A stretch of 43,012 bases of DNA from Peptoniphilus faecalis. GTDB taxonomy: Bacteria > Bacillota > Clostridia > Tissierellales > Peptoniphilaceae. Positions 31,011 to 42,433 of the stretch are shown here, piece after piece. Position numbers and translations under genes: made by a program. Below the pieces are notes generated by a model. It saw only the letters and a list, made by a program, of their open reading frames with translations, was not told where the DNA came from and made no database searches. The number at the start of each line of letters is the position of its first letter. Position 1 is the first letter of the stretch. Where the stretch lies: contig NZ_JABDSR010000013.1 in the NCBI RefSeq assembly GCF_012976305.1, forward strand, positions 1-43,012, given 5' to 3'.

Positions 31011-33215
31011 TTAGAATAAGTCTTCTAGTCTTTTCCAATTTTCATTATTCATTTCTTCTGTGTAGTCTGTGTTATTAATATAAAGTCTTGTATCTTTATC
31101 TCTAACAAACCCCCAATTTATTTTACGCCTATCAGCATAATCCTTAAAAGCATAGAATTTATTTTCGATCTGCTTATCAATATTTTTACTTACACCTTTT
31201 CTTTCTCCACCCTTAGTTTCAATTATCCATACTTCTCCATTTTTCTTTTTGATTATATAGTCTGGATAAAAAAGATATTCTTTGCTTAGATTATTACCGT
31301 AAATAACTGATAGATATTGTTGCCCTGTATCTCCATTTTTATAGTACCAATCTACATCATCTCTACTTTCAAGATAGTTTTCTAAGAGTTGTTCTGAAGT
31401 TGATCTAAATTGAGATGTTGTCATAGATGTGTTGTATTCTTTATAAGCATTTTTCTCATACTCGACTACTTCTGTTTCATACGGAAGATACTTATAGAAA
31501 TCTTCTAAAGGCATTTTCCATTTTTCAGTTTTCTTATCCAAGATTTGCATTTGTCTTGCATTAGAAATTGCAGCTAAATCTAAAAAGTCATCTCTAAGTT
31601 TATAAGCATTATTAATCATAAAAGCGTACCACTCACGATTAGAAAGATTTAACAACTTCTTGCTTGATGGTATATTTTTATGGAAAAGATGTTGAAGAAT
31701 TGCCCTCATTTTGTTAGATGGTACACCAGTAACTTTTTTTATCATATCAACTGCGTGCAAACAATCAATTCCATGATCGTGAGTTGATACTTCATAGGCT
31801 ATCTCTCTATTTTCACCTTGCTTTTCATCAACAATATCTTTGAGTTTTATAAACTTACCAGTCCTAAAGGTAGATATAACTTTTGTTCCCATTATAAAGC
31901 CATAAGACTCTAATAACTTTTCATTATCCTTTTTAATGTTGGTTAGTTTATATTTTTCTTTAAAATAGTCATAAGCTCTATCTCGAACTAATACTTCATC
32001 TACAAACTGATAGTCTTTATTTCTATATTCTTTTACAAGTTCAAAATCTTTGCACTTGTCTTTTAAAAATAACCTCTTAACTTCATAGGCGTTTCCACCT
32101 TGTATAACAGATTCTTTGTACTTTTCATCGAATGTATAGAGGAAGCAAAAATCTAATAAGTCATTGTCATAGTGCCTTGCTCTTGGCATTCTCCTTATGC
32201 GTCCTATTGTTTGCGTTTCAAAGGTTTCTGTCATATTTTCACGAAGTTTAACAAGTATCTTTGCTCTCGGACAATCCCAACCAGTTGATATAGCTTGTTT
32301 CATAATCAAGAAGTTTGATTTGGAGTCTTCATCTGTAACATCAAGTGTATTTATTTTTTCCTCACTTAACCATTTAGCAAGCATTTTATTTTTATAGGTG
32401 TAACCCATATTTGTTAAATGTTCTTCTACAAAAGTAACTAAGGACTCACTCGTATCTGGAAATTGGATAATAACTAGAGGATTGATTTTTTCTCCTATTT
32501 TCTCATACTCAGCTTTGATTTCTTTTCTCTTTTCATCTGCCTTTTGTATTAGATAAATAGTTTCACTTTCAAGGTCGTCCATCTCGTCTGCTTCAATACC
32601 AGGATTAATATAAAGTGCCTTTGTTATAAGACCAGAATTTATTACCTCTTCTTCTGGTATTTCATAAAATTCTGCCATCGGATTTTTAACAGTTGTTGCC
32701 GATACTCGTATTTCTCTATCAGAATCAAGGGCATACAAAATATCATCTGCTTTTGATGTGTTATTCAAATGCTCCTCGTCAATAATTGTGATAAAAGAAA
32801 GTTGTTCCCTATGTGCTTCTGCAATTCTTTCAAAAAGATTTTTCTTCTCACCATCTTTAAGTGCATTATTCTTTTTATTAGTTATCATTTCCCAGTTTAT
32901 AAAATAGGTATAACCACCCTTGAAACCTTGAAGTAAGGCATCATGTATATTAGCAGATTTTGCATGAGGAATAAAGTCGTCCATTTTTTCCTTTGACTGT
33001 TCCTCTAAATCTCCCTTGCCTGGAGTAAGCCAGATAAATACCTTATTAGGGTCCTGCCATAGAAGATAATCATAGATATAAGAAAGTAGAATTATTGTTT
33101 TGCCAGACCCGGTCGGACTTTTTACAATGATTTTTCTTTTTGCATTTGGATCTGTTGTTTTATCCAAAAGATAGTTTTTGGCGTCTGTTTGAAAATCAAA
33201 TAAATCTAACATCAT
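31011..33215 (-). CDS. Type III-like restriction enzyme Res subunit
   Basis: This 734-residue protein combines a superfamily 2 helicase with a C-terminal nuclease. Motifs: Walker A KSPTGSGKTIIL near residue 32, a DEAH-like IIDEEHLNN near 147, VSATT, and motif VI TIGRIRRMPRAR near 338. The nuclease pattern FYPDYIIKKKNGEVW followed by IETKGG near residues 655-680 gives a PD-(D/E)XK site (D...ETK). It is shorter than classic Res subunits (about 950-1000 residues). It overlaps the mod gene by 4 bp (ATGA). Confidence 0.9.
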   Translation of the reverse strand: MMLDLFDFQTDAKNYLLDKTTDPNAKRKIIVKSPTGSGKTIILLSYIYDYLLWQDPNKVFIWLTPGKGDLEEQSKEKMDDFIPHAKSANIHDALLQGFKGGYTYFINWEMITNKKNNALKDGEKKNLFERIAEAHREQLSFITIIDEEHLNNTSKADDILYALDSDREIRVSATTVKNPMAEFYEIPEEEVINSGLITKALYINPGIEADEMDDLESETIYLIQKADEKRKEIKAEYEKIGEKINPLVIIQFPDTSESLVTFVEEHLTNMGYTYKNKMLAKWLSEEKINTLDVTDEDSKSNFLIMKQAISTGWDCPRAKILVKLRENMTETFETQTIGRIRRMPRARHYDNDLLDFCFLYTFDEKYKESVIQGGNAYEVKRLFLKDKCKDFELVKEYRNKDYQFVDEVLVRDRAYDYFKEKYKLTNIKKDNEKLLESYGFIMGTKVISTFRTGKFIKLKDIVDEKQGENREIAYEVSTHDHGIDCLHAVDMIKKVTGVPSNKMRAILQHLFHKNIPSSKKLLNLSNREWYAFMINNAYKLRDDFLDLAAISNARQMQILDKKTEKWKMPLEDFYKYLPYETEVVEYEKNAYKEYNTSMTTSQFRSTSEQLLENYLESRDDVDWYYKNGDTGQQYLSVIYGNNLSKEYLFYPDYIIKKKNGEVWIIETKGGERKGVSKNIDKQIENKFYAFKDYADRRKINWGFVRDKDTRLYINNTDYTEEMNNENWKRLEDLF

Positions 33216-34942
33216 AATTCGTTCACCTCTCTTAATTCTTCTGTGAAATAATAATCTGGGATAGTAACAACTTCAAGTTTCCTTTCTTCGATACTATCCT
33301 TGATTTCATTGGTTAGTAAGATGAATGATGGAATATATAAAACACCACTTCCTTCCATTTCAGAAAGTGCTATATTTAAATCTTCATCAGACAAAATGAT
33401 TCTCCTACTATTCCCATCAATCTCACACATATTTTCAAGCTCGACCATTTCTTTGATATAATCAAGAAGTTTAGAAGATAGAATTTCTTCATCTTCTGAA
33501 AGTTTTGGTATGAATTCTGTTTTATAGTATTTAAGATTACTAGGAAGTTCTTCTACCTCTATTTCTTTTTTTCTACTTGTGTACTTATATCCCCTAATAA
33601 CTTTTTTAATTCTTTTGTAACAGACATCTTCTGCTATCCCATTTTCATTATTAGTGCAAAGTATAAATTTTCTTTTTCCATCATCTTCATGATTTAATTC
33701 TATCACTGCATGCCCCGTTGTTCCGCTGCCAGCAAAAAAATCAAGATATAAGCTATTATTATCAAAGATACTTAATATTCTTTTCATAAAAGCCATTTGT
33801 TTAGGGTTATCAAATTCTATATCCATATTTTTTAATAAAGTGTAGTCTGGTCTTTGGTCATCACTCATTATAGACTTTGGTCTTTGATTTCTATTCTCTG
33901 ATAAATATCTTTTTATTGTAGGTAAGCTTCCATCTGTATGAAAATGAATTCTATTTTCTGCTATTAGCTCATTTAATTTCTCACTATTATATCTGAACCC
34001 TCCTGGTGGAACTGGATCTTCCTCATTTGTTAAAGGATTTATAATGGGAGTCTTATTTCCATTTTTTACTCCCCCTAAATCTCCTTTTCTGTATAGTCCC
34101 CTATCATCAAAATACCAATAATTTGTAAAATCTATAAATCTTGGATATTTAGTTAATTCTTTTAGTTCTTCCGTAATTTCATCATGTGATAAGCCTAGTT
34201 TTTGTAATTGTTTTACTTTTTTCTCATATTCATCTATATTATTTTTTTCTGTTTCCCATTTATTATCTTTGTGTCTAACTTGAAGCTTTTCATAGTCTTT
34301 AGAATATATTAAACAGTATTCATGACTTACAGAAACATAAAGACTCTGATTTTTTGATGAGTTTGTATTCCTAATTATATTAGCAATAAAATTTTTCTCT
34401 CCAAAAATTTGGTCACACAATAGCTTGAGTTGTCCTTGCTCATTATCATCAATGGAAATAAAAATAACTCCCTCATCAGATAACAACTCTTTTGCAATAA
34501 CAAGTCTTTCACTCATAAATGAGATCCATTTAGAATGCCTATATGTGTCATCTTCTCCAATTCTTGTATCGTTATAAATAAATTCTTTATTTTTTGTATT
34601 ATAAGGTGGATCAATATAGATAACATCAATTTTGCCCATGTGAGTCTTTTTTAATAATTTAAGGGAATGTAGATTATCCCCCTCTAAAATAAAATTAAAA
34701 TCAGAGGTATTATCTCCAATTATTTTTTTATCTTCTATTTCTCTAAACACTGGTATGTTGTGAACGAGCTTTTTATCGACTTCTTCTTCGTGTTCTTCCC
34801 AAACTAATCCATATTTTTTCTCAGTTAATGCTGTTTCAATCTTTCCAAGTGCAATCCTACTCTCATCATCTGTATGAATTTCTTTTAGATGATTTAGGTA
34901 TTCAAGCATTTCAGCTCTTCTGATTTGTGATAGATTTCCCAA
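33212..34942 (-). CDS. Type III-like DNA adenine methyltransferase Mod subunit
   Basis: This 576-residue protein has the catalytic motif IV IDPPYNTKNKEFIYND near residue 111 ahead of motif I LDFFAGSGTTGHAVIE near 400, the beta-class order of type III Mod and many N6-adenine methylases. The middle, residues about 180-330, should hold target recognition and would determine the site. The start is TTG 34940-34942, seven bases after GAGGTGG, within the end of the regulator gene. It works with the downstream Res subunit; the methylase alone would protect the host. Confidence 0.93.
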   Translation of the reverse strand: MGNLSQIRRAEMLEYLNHLKEIHTDDESRIALGKIETALTEKKYGLVWEEHEEEVDKKLVHNIPVFREIEDKKIIGDNTSDFNFILEGDNLHSLKLLKKTHMGKIDVIYIDPPYNTKNKEFIYNDTRIGEDDTYRHSKWISFMSERLVIAKELLSDEGVIFISIDDNEQGQLKLLCDQIFGEKNFIANIIRNTNSSKNQSLYVSVSHEYCLIYSKDYEKLQVRHKDNKWETEKNNIDEYEKKVKQLQKLGLSHDEITEELKELTKYPRFIDFTNYWYFDDRGLYRKGDLGGVKNGNKTPIINPLTNEEDPVPPGGFRYNSEKLNELIAENRIHFHTDGSLPTIKRYLSENRNQRPKSIMSDDQRPDYTLLKNMDIEFDNPKQMAFMKRILSIFDNNSLYLDFFAGSGTTGHAVIELNHEDDGKRKFILCTNNENGIAEDVCYKRIKKVIRGYKYTSRKKEIEVEELPSNLKYYKTEFIPKLSEDEEILSSKLLDYIKEMVELENMCEIDGNSRRIILSDEDLNIALSEMEGSGVLYIPSFILLTNEIKDSIEERKLEVVTIPDYYFTEELREVNEL

Positions 34943-34944
34943 TT

Positions 34945-35157
34945 TTATTCCACCTCATTTCTATGAATTTCTATAACATCTTCAATTCTGCAATCCAATG
35001 CCAAGCAAATCTTTTCTAGTGACTCTAAGTTCACATAAGAGTTTTTGCTCATTCTTGAAACTATGTTACTTGTTATGTTTGCAGCTCTCTTTAAGTCTTC
35101 TTTGTTCATTTCTCTTTCTACCAATAAGTGCCATAATGGTTTATAAGAAATTGCCAT
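34945..35157 (-). CDS. Cro/C1-type regulator of the restriction operon
   Basis: A 70-residue single HTH protein: MAISYKPLWHLLVEREMNKE, then LKRAANITSNIVSRMSKN and LESLEKICLALDCRIEDVIE. It is the same type as the regulator at 19436-19645, which also precedes a methylase gene. It lies 2 bp upstream of mod and probably acts as the controller that delays restriction until methylation is complete. AAGGGGTAATAAT precedes the ATG. The element ends about 130 bp upstream of it. Confidence 0.9.
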   Translation of the reverse strand: MAISYKPLWHLLVEREMNKEDLKRAANITSNIVSRMSKNSYVNLESLEKICLALDCRIEDVIEIHRNEVE

Positions 35158-35288
35158 ATTATTACCCCTTATCCGTTTTATTGTTAAGATATATTATATC
35201 ATAAATAGGCTGATAAGTCACTTTAGCCTATTTTATACTTGTGCTTGCGTTAGTATTTATTGAGATAGTCCTTGTTTTTTTACTTGTC

Positions 35289-35304
35289 CCACTTGGAACT
35301 GCTC
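35289..35304. other. Right attachment site of the nested element
   Basis: The helicase coding sequence ends at GAG CAG (minus strand, 35299-35304) and continues into element DNA. CCACTTGGAACT (35289-35300) is the arm matching AGTCCGAAGTGG at the left end, next to the shared GCTC at 35301-35304. Confidence 0.65.
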
Positions 35305-38300
35305 CAAATCAGACGGTCTCCAAGGAACGTCTAAATCGTGTAAGGCTATCAGTTTGTTTTGTACATTTGTACCTGCTCCCATTTTTTGAGTAGATCCTAA
35401 CAAGACTCTTACTTCTCCTCTTCTTACCTTGGAGAACAATTCATCTTTTTGTTTGTCTGTATCTGCTTCGTGGATAAAGGCTATTTCTTCTTTAGGTATT
35501 CCCATATTCACTAGCTTATTTCTAATATCATCATAGATATTAAATTCTCCATCTCCTTTTGGTGTGGACATATCTGAAAATACTAATTGGGTCGATGAAT
35601 TTTCTTTTGTCTTATCCCAGATCGAAAAGATGTTTTTAACGCATACATTTACCTTTGAATTAGGATCATCGGGAAGTAGTGGATTTATTAACCTTTGGTC
35701 AAGGGCAAGTTTTTTACCATCATTTGTAATCTTTAGCATATTATCTTCTGTTGGCTCGACTTGGTTATTTCTAACTGCGTCAGCTCTTTCTGAAATAGCT
35801 TCTAATATTTCTTTTTGTTCCTCAGTAGGTTTTGTTTTAATAACTTCAAAATTTGCTTCTGGCACTGGCAAATTTAACATATCTGAGGTCTTTATATCTG
35901 CTACTTCTTTAAACATGCTCATCAGTTCTGGCAAGTTATAAAACTTTGAAAATCTTGTCTTTTGCCTATATCCTGTGCCTTCTGGAGATAATTCAAAGGT
36001 GTTTTCTGTTTCTCCAAAAGTAGAAGCCCAAGCGTCAAAATGTTCTAATCCTCTTGCCTTTAAATCGTCATATTGAAGGTATCTTTGCATGGTGTAAAGC
36101 TCTGTCATTGAATTTGATATTGGTGTACCAGTAGCAAATACAACTCCCTTGCCATTTGTCATTTCATCCATATACCTACATTTCATATACATATCTGAAG
36201 ACTTAAAGGCTTCACTCTGACCGATACCCGCAACATTTCTCATCTTGGTATGCAAGAATAAGTTTTTGTAATTATGAGCTTCGTCTATAAATAACTTATC
36301 TACTCCTAGTTCTTCAAAGGTTATTACATCATCCTTTTTAAAATCATCATTTAGTTTTTCAAGTCTTACCAGGAGTTTCTTCTTTGTCTTTTCCAGTTGT
36401 TTTACTGTGAAATTTTCTCCTCTATTTCTTTTATTCTCATCAATAAAGGAAACTATATCATCTATTTGGTCTTGTATATGCCTTACCTGGTATTCCTTAG
36501 ACATTGGTATTTTTTCAAATTGAGAGTGTCCTATGATGACTGCGTCATATTCTCCCGTTGCAATCCTACCAATAAATCTTTTCCTATTTTTGGGTTGAAA
36601 GTCTTTTTTATCGGCCACCATAATGTTTGCTGACGGATATAACTGCATAAACTCTCTACCAATTTGAGTAGTTAGATGGTTAGGAACTACAAATAATGAC
36701 TTACTTGCAAGTCCTAACTTTTTAGATTCCATAGCAGAAGCTACCATTTCAAAAGTTTTTCCTGCTCCTACTACATGGGCAAGTAGTGTATTTCCACCAT
36801 AAAGAGTCCTTGCTATGGCGTTTTTCTGATGTTCTCGTAGTCTGATTTCAGTATTCATTCCATCAAAAGTTAAGTTAGAACCATCAAATTCTCTATTTCT
36901 AATTGAATTGAATTTTTCATTATAAATCTTTTCTAGCCTATATCTTCTATCAGGATCTTCAAATATCCAATTCTTAAATTCTTCTTTAATCAGTTCTTGC
37001 TTTTGACTTGCAAGCATAGTTTCTTTTTTGTTTAATACAGAAGTCTTAGAACCATCATCATTTATTACTTGGTCAAATACCTTTGTATCTTTTAGATTAA
37101 GGGCATTTTCAATTAGCTTATAGGCATTTACTCTACTTGTACCATAAGTCATGTTAGCAAGGTCATTAGTTGAGTCAACACTTTTACCTTCAATATTCCA
37201 TTCACTTGTATGTGGTGAGAACCTAATATTTATATTCCACCTATCATAACCTGGTGTTTTTAAAAGATTAAAAGTAAAGTCTTCTATATCTTTTTGAGGT
37301 ATCCATGTTGCTCCTAACCTTACATTTATGTCAGAAGCAGTGAGTTCTTCAGGCATAACTTCTTGTAATTTTTCTCTTTGATATTTGAGTTTGCCTAACT
37401 CGTTTAATAATGTGTCTTTCTTTTCAGAAGGTGCTAAATCTATTACATTTTCAATTTCGCCGATATATGAATTGAGGTAGCCAATTTTTTCTCTGATATT
37501 ACCACTTAAATATTCATCAGCCGATACATATGAAAAACGAAATGGATCGTCATTGTCAAAGTTCTCAAAGGGCATTCTGTTATTTATTAGGTCTGTATCC
37601 TTAATATCTAAAAATATCTCGCCCTCAAGCTCACCAATCAAGGTGTCCCTATCTTTATTTGTGATAGATTCCATATATTCAAAGTCTACATATCCTTTTT
37701 GTGAAACTGATAAAACCAAAGCTTCAAGGGAAGTATCTACGTGGTCTACTACTTTTGCCTTTGTTATTGTTCTTTTTGAGAATATATCACTCTTAGCTTT
37801 GAAATTATCCTCATCATCAAGTATTTCTATTGATGATACCAAAGGAAAGTTTGAGTCTTCCTTTAAGGCTCTAGTGTTTGATAAGGAGTTAATAAAGCCA
37901 TGTTTCTTTGAAAAATTATCATATACTTCATTTAACTTTGCTTGTGACTCTTTTATTTCTTCATCAGAAAAATCGTCCTTTTGTTTTTCTATTACATCTT
38001 TTAAAGCATTCATTACATCAAGATAATCTTTTATCTTTTCTTTATTTTTATCTGATATATTCTGCTTGATTAAGACTGAGTTTTCTCTTAGGTAGACCTC
38101 TTCATCAATAATAGTGTAAGAAAAATTCTTAACATCATCTGTTGCTGGAAGACTTAATTCTTCATCTTCCAATAGTTCGACCTCTTCATATTTTGAATTT
38201 GAAGATATTTCCTTACTTGCAATATCCATTAAGTCTTTTAACTTTTCATCTTCTTTTTCATCACAAGTAATAGTATTGCCAAATCTACCAGATACTTCTT

Positions 38301-40262
38301 TCATATTCCCTAATACCATCTGAGGATTATCTACAAAATATTTATTGTATGTCAAACCATTTTTATCAGTTGCTAGGTGTATCCAATCGTCATCTCTTTC
38401 TATAACTGAATCTCTCTTTTTTAATAAAATAATATCTGAAGTAACTTCTGTACCAGCAAGTCCTTTAAATGTTGTATTAGGAAGCCTCATAGCTCCTAAA
38501 AACTCACATCTTGCATTAATATATTTTCTAACAGATTCATCTTTTTTATCCATAGTTCCAGATGAAGTTATGAATGCAATAATTCCTCCATTCCTAACCT
38601 TATCTATTGACTTTGCAAAAAAATAATCGTGGATCAGAAATTTATTTCTGTTATATTTACGATCGTTAACTTTAAAATCTCCAAAGGGAACATTCCCAAT
38701 TACTAAATCAAAGAAATTGTTTGAGAAGTTTGTTTCTTCAAAGCCTTTAATTTGAATATTTGCTTCAGGATAGAGCTCTCTTGCTATTCTTCCGCTTAGG
38801 CTATCTTTTTCTACTCCATAGACTTTAGAGCTTTGCATTTCACTTGGCATATTACCAATGAAGTTACCAACTCCTGCAGACGGTTCAAGGATATTCCCAG
38901 TCTTAAAACCCATATCTGTTAGAGTCTTATATATTCCATCCATTACCTCTCTAGGTGTATAAAACGATGTTAAGGTAGACTCTTTAGCATTCATATATTC
39001 TTCATTTGTTAGATTTTCCTTTAAAATATTCCTTGCTTCAAGCCATTGACCCCCCTTTTCTTCATCAAAGACATCAGCAAGACCACCCCAACCAAGATAA
39101 TCAGCAAGATAGGCTTGTTCATATTCTCTTGGACTCCTATTTTCATTTTCAAGTCTTTTTAGCATTTTAATAGCTTTGATATTTTTATCTAGTCTTTCTG
39201 ATGGTGTTAGGTATTCTAAGTAAATATGATTTTTCAAGTCATAATTTCTAGCAAAACTTAGTCTTTCCTTATTAGGTTCATAGCCTAGATTCTTTAAATC
39301 TTCTTTACCTCTCAATAAGTTTTCGGCTGCTTCTCTTGGGACATTGTATCTATCCATCATTTGATCAATTTCAGGATTGTGGTCATCAATAAAGCTTTCT
39401 TGTTCTACTTGTCTTTCAATTTGTTTTTCATGCTCAGATAAATTATATATCTCATAGTTTCCACTATCTAAAAGGTCATCAATCTTCCTACTTTCTTCAA
39501 ATGTTTCACCCTTATATAAAGGATATTCTTCCCCATTAATTTCTACATAAGTTCCTGTTTCAATTAAGTTAATTCTATCAAAGGTATTCTCATCTTCTAA
39601 AATAAATTCCTTACCAACTTTTACTGCTAGTTTTTCTGGTGTTTGACTTAGATTTTCAAAGATTTCTTCAAGATATGAATCGTTTCTATATGGAATTACT
39701 TCCGAACCCCTAATCATACCTCCCATATATTCCATATTATCTCTGATAGTGACAGTTTTAAGTCCGCCACTTAGTTCATCAAAATCTGTAATGGTAAAGT
39801 CCTTATCCTTATATCTAACCTGATCACCTATTTTAAATTTAGGCTCTATCTTTTCCTTAACTTCTTCTTGTAAAGATTTTTCCTCACTTAGTGCAACTTG
39901 TTCTTCTAAATATGAAAATTCACGCTCATTTACTTCTTCACCATCACCAAGGTCAAGCCTATAATGCTCGACAACTTCGCCGTCTACATAATGGTCAAAA
40001 TAGAATTTGAAATATCCGATATAATCATCAGTCATTTCTCCAAATTCATTTTCTCCAAGAGTTTGATTATGGTCTTTAACATTGATATCTTTTTGTCTTA
40101 GGACATTTATTAATTCTTTGGTTACTATCTGCCCACTATAATCGGGAACTAATTCGTGGTTTTCATTAAATTCTACAATCCAGTAATCTTTTCTATTTTC
40201 AGTGTTTTTGCCATCAAAAAAAGAAGCTTCATCAGCTTCCTTTTCTTGGCTTATTTCATTTT

Positions 40263-40697
40263 CTAAGCTTCCACGTATTCCTTGATTGCCATTCTCTTCA
40301 CTGTTGCCATCAAGTTGTTCATCTGTCCTTGGTATTCCTCTGGATTCTCTCTCATCATCTTCTCTGTCAATCCTTGTGCTTTCATCATCTTGACTTTCTC
40401 TCTCTTGATATAGTCCACTGCCTGAGTCTGAATTTCCTTCAGGTGGTTCAAAAGTGTTTTCTCCTCGTACATTTCCTGAAGTTTCTTCCAATTCTCCATG
40501 TCCTCGCTCCCTACCAGGTAAGACAGTCTTAGAACTGCGTAAGTCGGATTCGGAAATTTCTCCATAAATTCCAGATCCTTCTCCATCATGTCCAAGGTTT
40601 TCTCTTCGATCTTCATTGCTATTTCCTCTGTCGCTTCCATCTGTGAAAACTCGTCCATCTCTACTTCTTGACCTATCATCTCGTCTATATAAATCAT
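40263..40697 (-). CDS. TnpV-like protein encoded in an overlapping frame inside the SNF2 gene
   Basis: A 144-residue frame on the same strand but in a different phase from the helicase gene. The ATG at 40695-40697 is preceded by AGGAGGTCAAA, a perfect ribosome site that serves no start in the helicase frame. The protein is normal-looking and helical ([17 protein letters not shown] at the start), while the helicase frame over the same bases is low-complexity. The C-terminal part, [37 protein letters not shown] and [17 protein letters not shown], resembles the transposon protein TnpV (HL-x-EI-x-x-QA, EG/QG-x-TE, MNN, E-x-V/I-Y). TnpV function is unknown to me. Confidence 0.62.
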   Translation of the reverse strand: MIYIDEMIGQEVEMDEFSQMEATEEIAMKIEEKTLDMMEKDLEFMEKFPNPTYAVLRLSYLVGSEDMENWKKLQEMYEEKTLLNHLKEIQTQAVDYIKREKVKMMKAQGLTEKMMRENPEEYQGQMNNLMATVKRMAIKEYVEA

Positions 40698-41467
40698 TTT
40701 GACCTCCTCTATCTTCATTTGTATTTTCTATATCTCTATTATAGTCGCCACCAGCCCTTTCTGTCAGCAGCCTAGCGCGATCTACTTCCTTAGATTTTTC
40801 TATTGTGCTATCTATAATATCTTCACTAACCCTAGATATTACAAGACCTATCTGCTCTAAAGAAATTGTATTAATCCTAGAAAAATTATTTTTTAAATTT
40901 TCCATATCCATAGGATAGACTGTATTAAACCTATTAGCTACCGCATAGGATATTGAGTCTCTCATAAACTTTTCAAAACTAAGTCTATCCTCTATATCTA
41001 TTCTCAAATCAGCAAGTGCCAAATTAATGTATTCATCTCCATAAATTCGGCTCAAAGAAAATATATTTTCATTGAGTGAATCACTAGCTTCAAATGAAGA
41101 ATCTCTTATTATTTCTTTTAAAGCCTCCTTATGATTTTCGTGGTCAAACTGCCATAAGCTAACCTCATTAATATTCCTATCCATTGATGTGGTCTGACTA
41201 ATATCAAAAATATATGAAACTTTTTTGTTTACATCACTTCCAACTAAAATTGGAATACCCTTCTCCCCTCTCATAACAACTCGACCAAAATATTTTTTCC
41301 ACATATCAAAAGTCGCACAAGCTCTAGCTTCAGGTTCTTTGTTGTATATACTTAGTTGGCTAGAAAAATCATATTTTTGATTGTTACCTATAACTTTTAA
41401 GAGTTTTAAATATTCTTTTTCATCTTGTAAAACCTCATACTTTATTGCTTCTTGTATATTCTTAAAA

Positions 41468-42433
41468 TCATTTACTTGCATTTCCTACCTCCATTCTATG
41501 AATTTCTTTTATAATAGCCATTAAAATATCAACCACAATAGAATTGCCTGCCTGCTTATATAGTTTGCTTGAAGTGCAATTTTTTCTTCTTGGATGTACT
41601 TCCTCTAATTTATCTATATCACTATCATCAAAACCCATGAGTCTTAAACATTCTCTTTCTGTTAAATACCTATATTTACCATTTCCAATATCTATTATTC
41701 CAGAATTAGGAACTCTCATCTGTTTTGTAGAAATAGTATAAGAAAAAGCTTTAATCACTTTTAATCGCCCTCTAAAACTGTTATCTATGCCTTTATTTAA
41801 AAATTTCAGCATATAAGGTTGGGTCATTGTATAAAGTGCACTTACATCCTTTTCTAAAAATTCACTTAGTGGTCTAGTTTCTTTCCTCTCCAATTTATTA
41901 ATAGAAAAGTTATTTTTTCCAAGACATGAAACAACAAATATCCTTTCTCTTTTTTGAGGTATGCCAAAGTCCATTGCATTTAAGATTTTATACTTGCTTT
42001 CATATCCTAGACTCTCTAGCTCTTTTAGATAAATAAAAAAGGAGTCCCTCATATTTCTATCAAGAACTCCCTTTACATTTTCCCAAATTATCCATTTAGG
42101 TTTTTCTTTCATTTCTTTAATTATTCTAATTGTTTCAAATAGTAAGCTTGATCTAGTGCCTGAGTTTTTTACTCCTCCCTGCTTTTTTCCAATTCTTGAA
42201 AAGTCTTGGCAAGGACTTCCATGCATAATTAAGTCTATCTTTTCATTAGGAGCTTTATATCCTACTACTGATTTTGCTCTATATTCTCCTCCATAAAGAG
42301 CGTTATATGATTTAACACAAGCCTTATCTATTTCTACATAATCAACAACTTCATAAGGTATCTTCAAATTAATAAAAGCCTTTCTAATAGCACCTATGCC
42401 ACCGAAAAGCTCTAATATCTTCACCTTATTCAT
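41468..42433 (-). CDS. C5 cytosine-specific DNA methyltransferase
   Basis: This 321-residue enzyme has all key motifs: motif [15 protein letters not shown] near residue 8, the catalytic PCQ in [18 protein letters not shown] near 75 (Cys nucleophile), ENVKG (motif VI), QKRERIFVV (motif VIII) and the late [15 protein letters not shown] with AGNSIVV (motif X). The target-recognition region between about 190 and 250 is short. No cognate nuclease is adjacent, so it probably protects the conjugative element from recipient restriction. It overlaps the helicase start by 14 bp and the topB end by 8 bp. Confidence 0.96.
   Translation of the reverse strand: MNKVKILELFGGIGAIRKAFINLKIPYEVVDYVEIDKACVKSYNALYGGEYRAKSVVGYKAPNEKIDLIMHGSPCQDFSRIGKKQGGVKNSGTRSSLLFETIRIIKEMKEKPKWIIWENVKGVLDRNMRDSFFIYLKELESLGYESKYKILNAMDFGIPQKRERIFVVSCLGKNNFSINKLERKETRPLSEFLEKDVSALYTMTQPYMLKFLNKGIDNSFRGRLKVIKAFSYTISTKQMRVPNSGIIDIGNGKYRYLTERECLRLMGFDDSDIDKLEEVHPRRKNCTSSKLYKQAGNSIVVDILMAIIKEIHRMEVGNASK

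Larger units (their letters stand above)
21955..35301. mobile_element. Nested integrative mobilizable element in the SNF2 gene
   Basis: About 13.3 kb bounded by the two halves of the helicase gene. It has a serine recombinase at the left edge, replication initiator, relaxase, oriT and accessory mobilisation genes but no type IV secretion genes, so it is mobilizable rather than self-transmissible. Cargo: ABC exporter with GntR regulator, and a type III-like restriction-modification operon. Serine-recombinase elements inserted in SNF2 genes of Tn5252-family conjugative elements have been reported in streptococci; this looks like one. Confidence 0.88.
35257..41481 (-). pseudogene. ArdC-like / adenine methylase / SNF2 helicase giant protein, N-terminal part (split gene)
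   Basis: This 2074-codon frame starts with an ArdC-like domain ([30 protein letters not shown]-like) at residues 1-110. A disordered Arg/Asp/Glu/Gly/Ser linker follows at about 240-430. Then comes a methylase domain with [15 protein letters not shown] and [11 protein letters not shown] near 930, and a SNF2 helicase with [11 protein letters not shown] near 1567, [11 protein letters not shown] near 1728 and [10 protein letters not shown] near 1780. It then ends at [11 protein letters not shown] plus 13 element-encoded residues, so motif VI is missing (found at 20491-21987). Such proteins are hallmarks of Tn5252/Tn1549-type elements and are thought to protect entering DNA. GGAGGTAGGAA precedes the ATG, which overlaps the C5 methylase gene. 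Confidence 0.9.
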
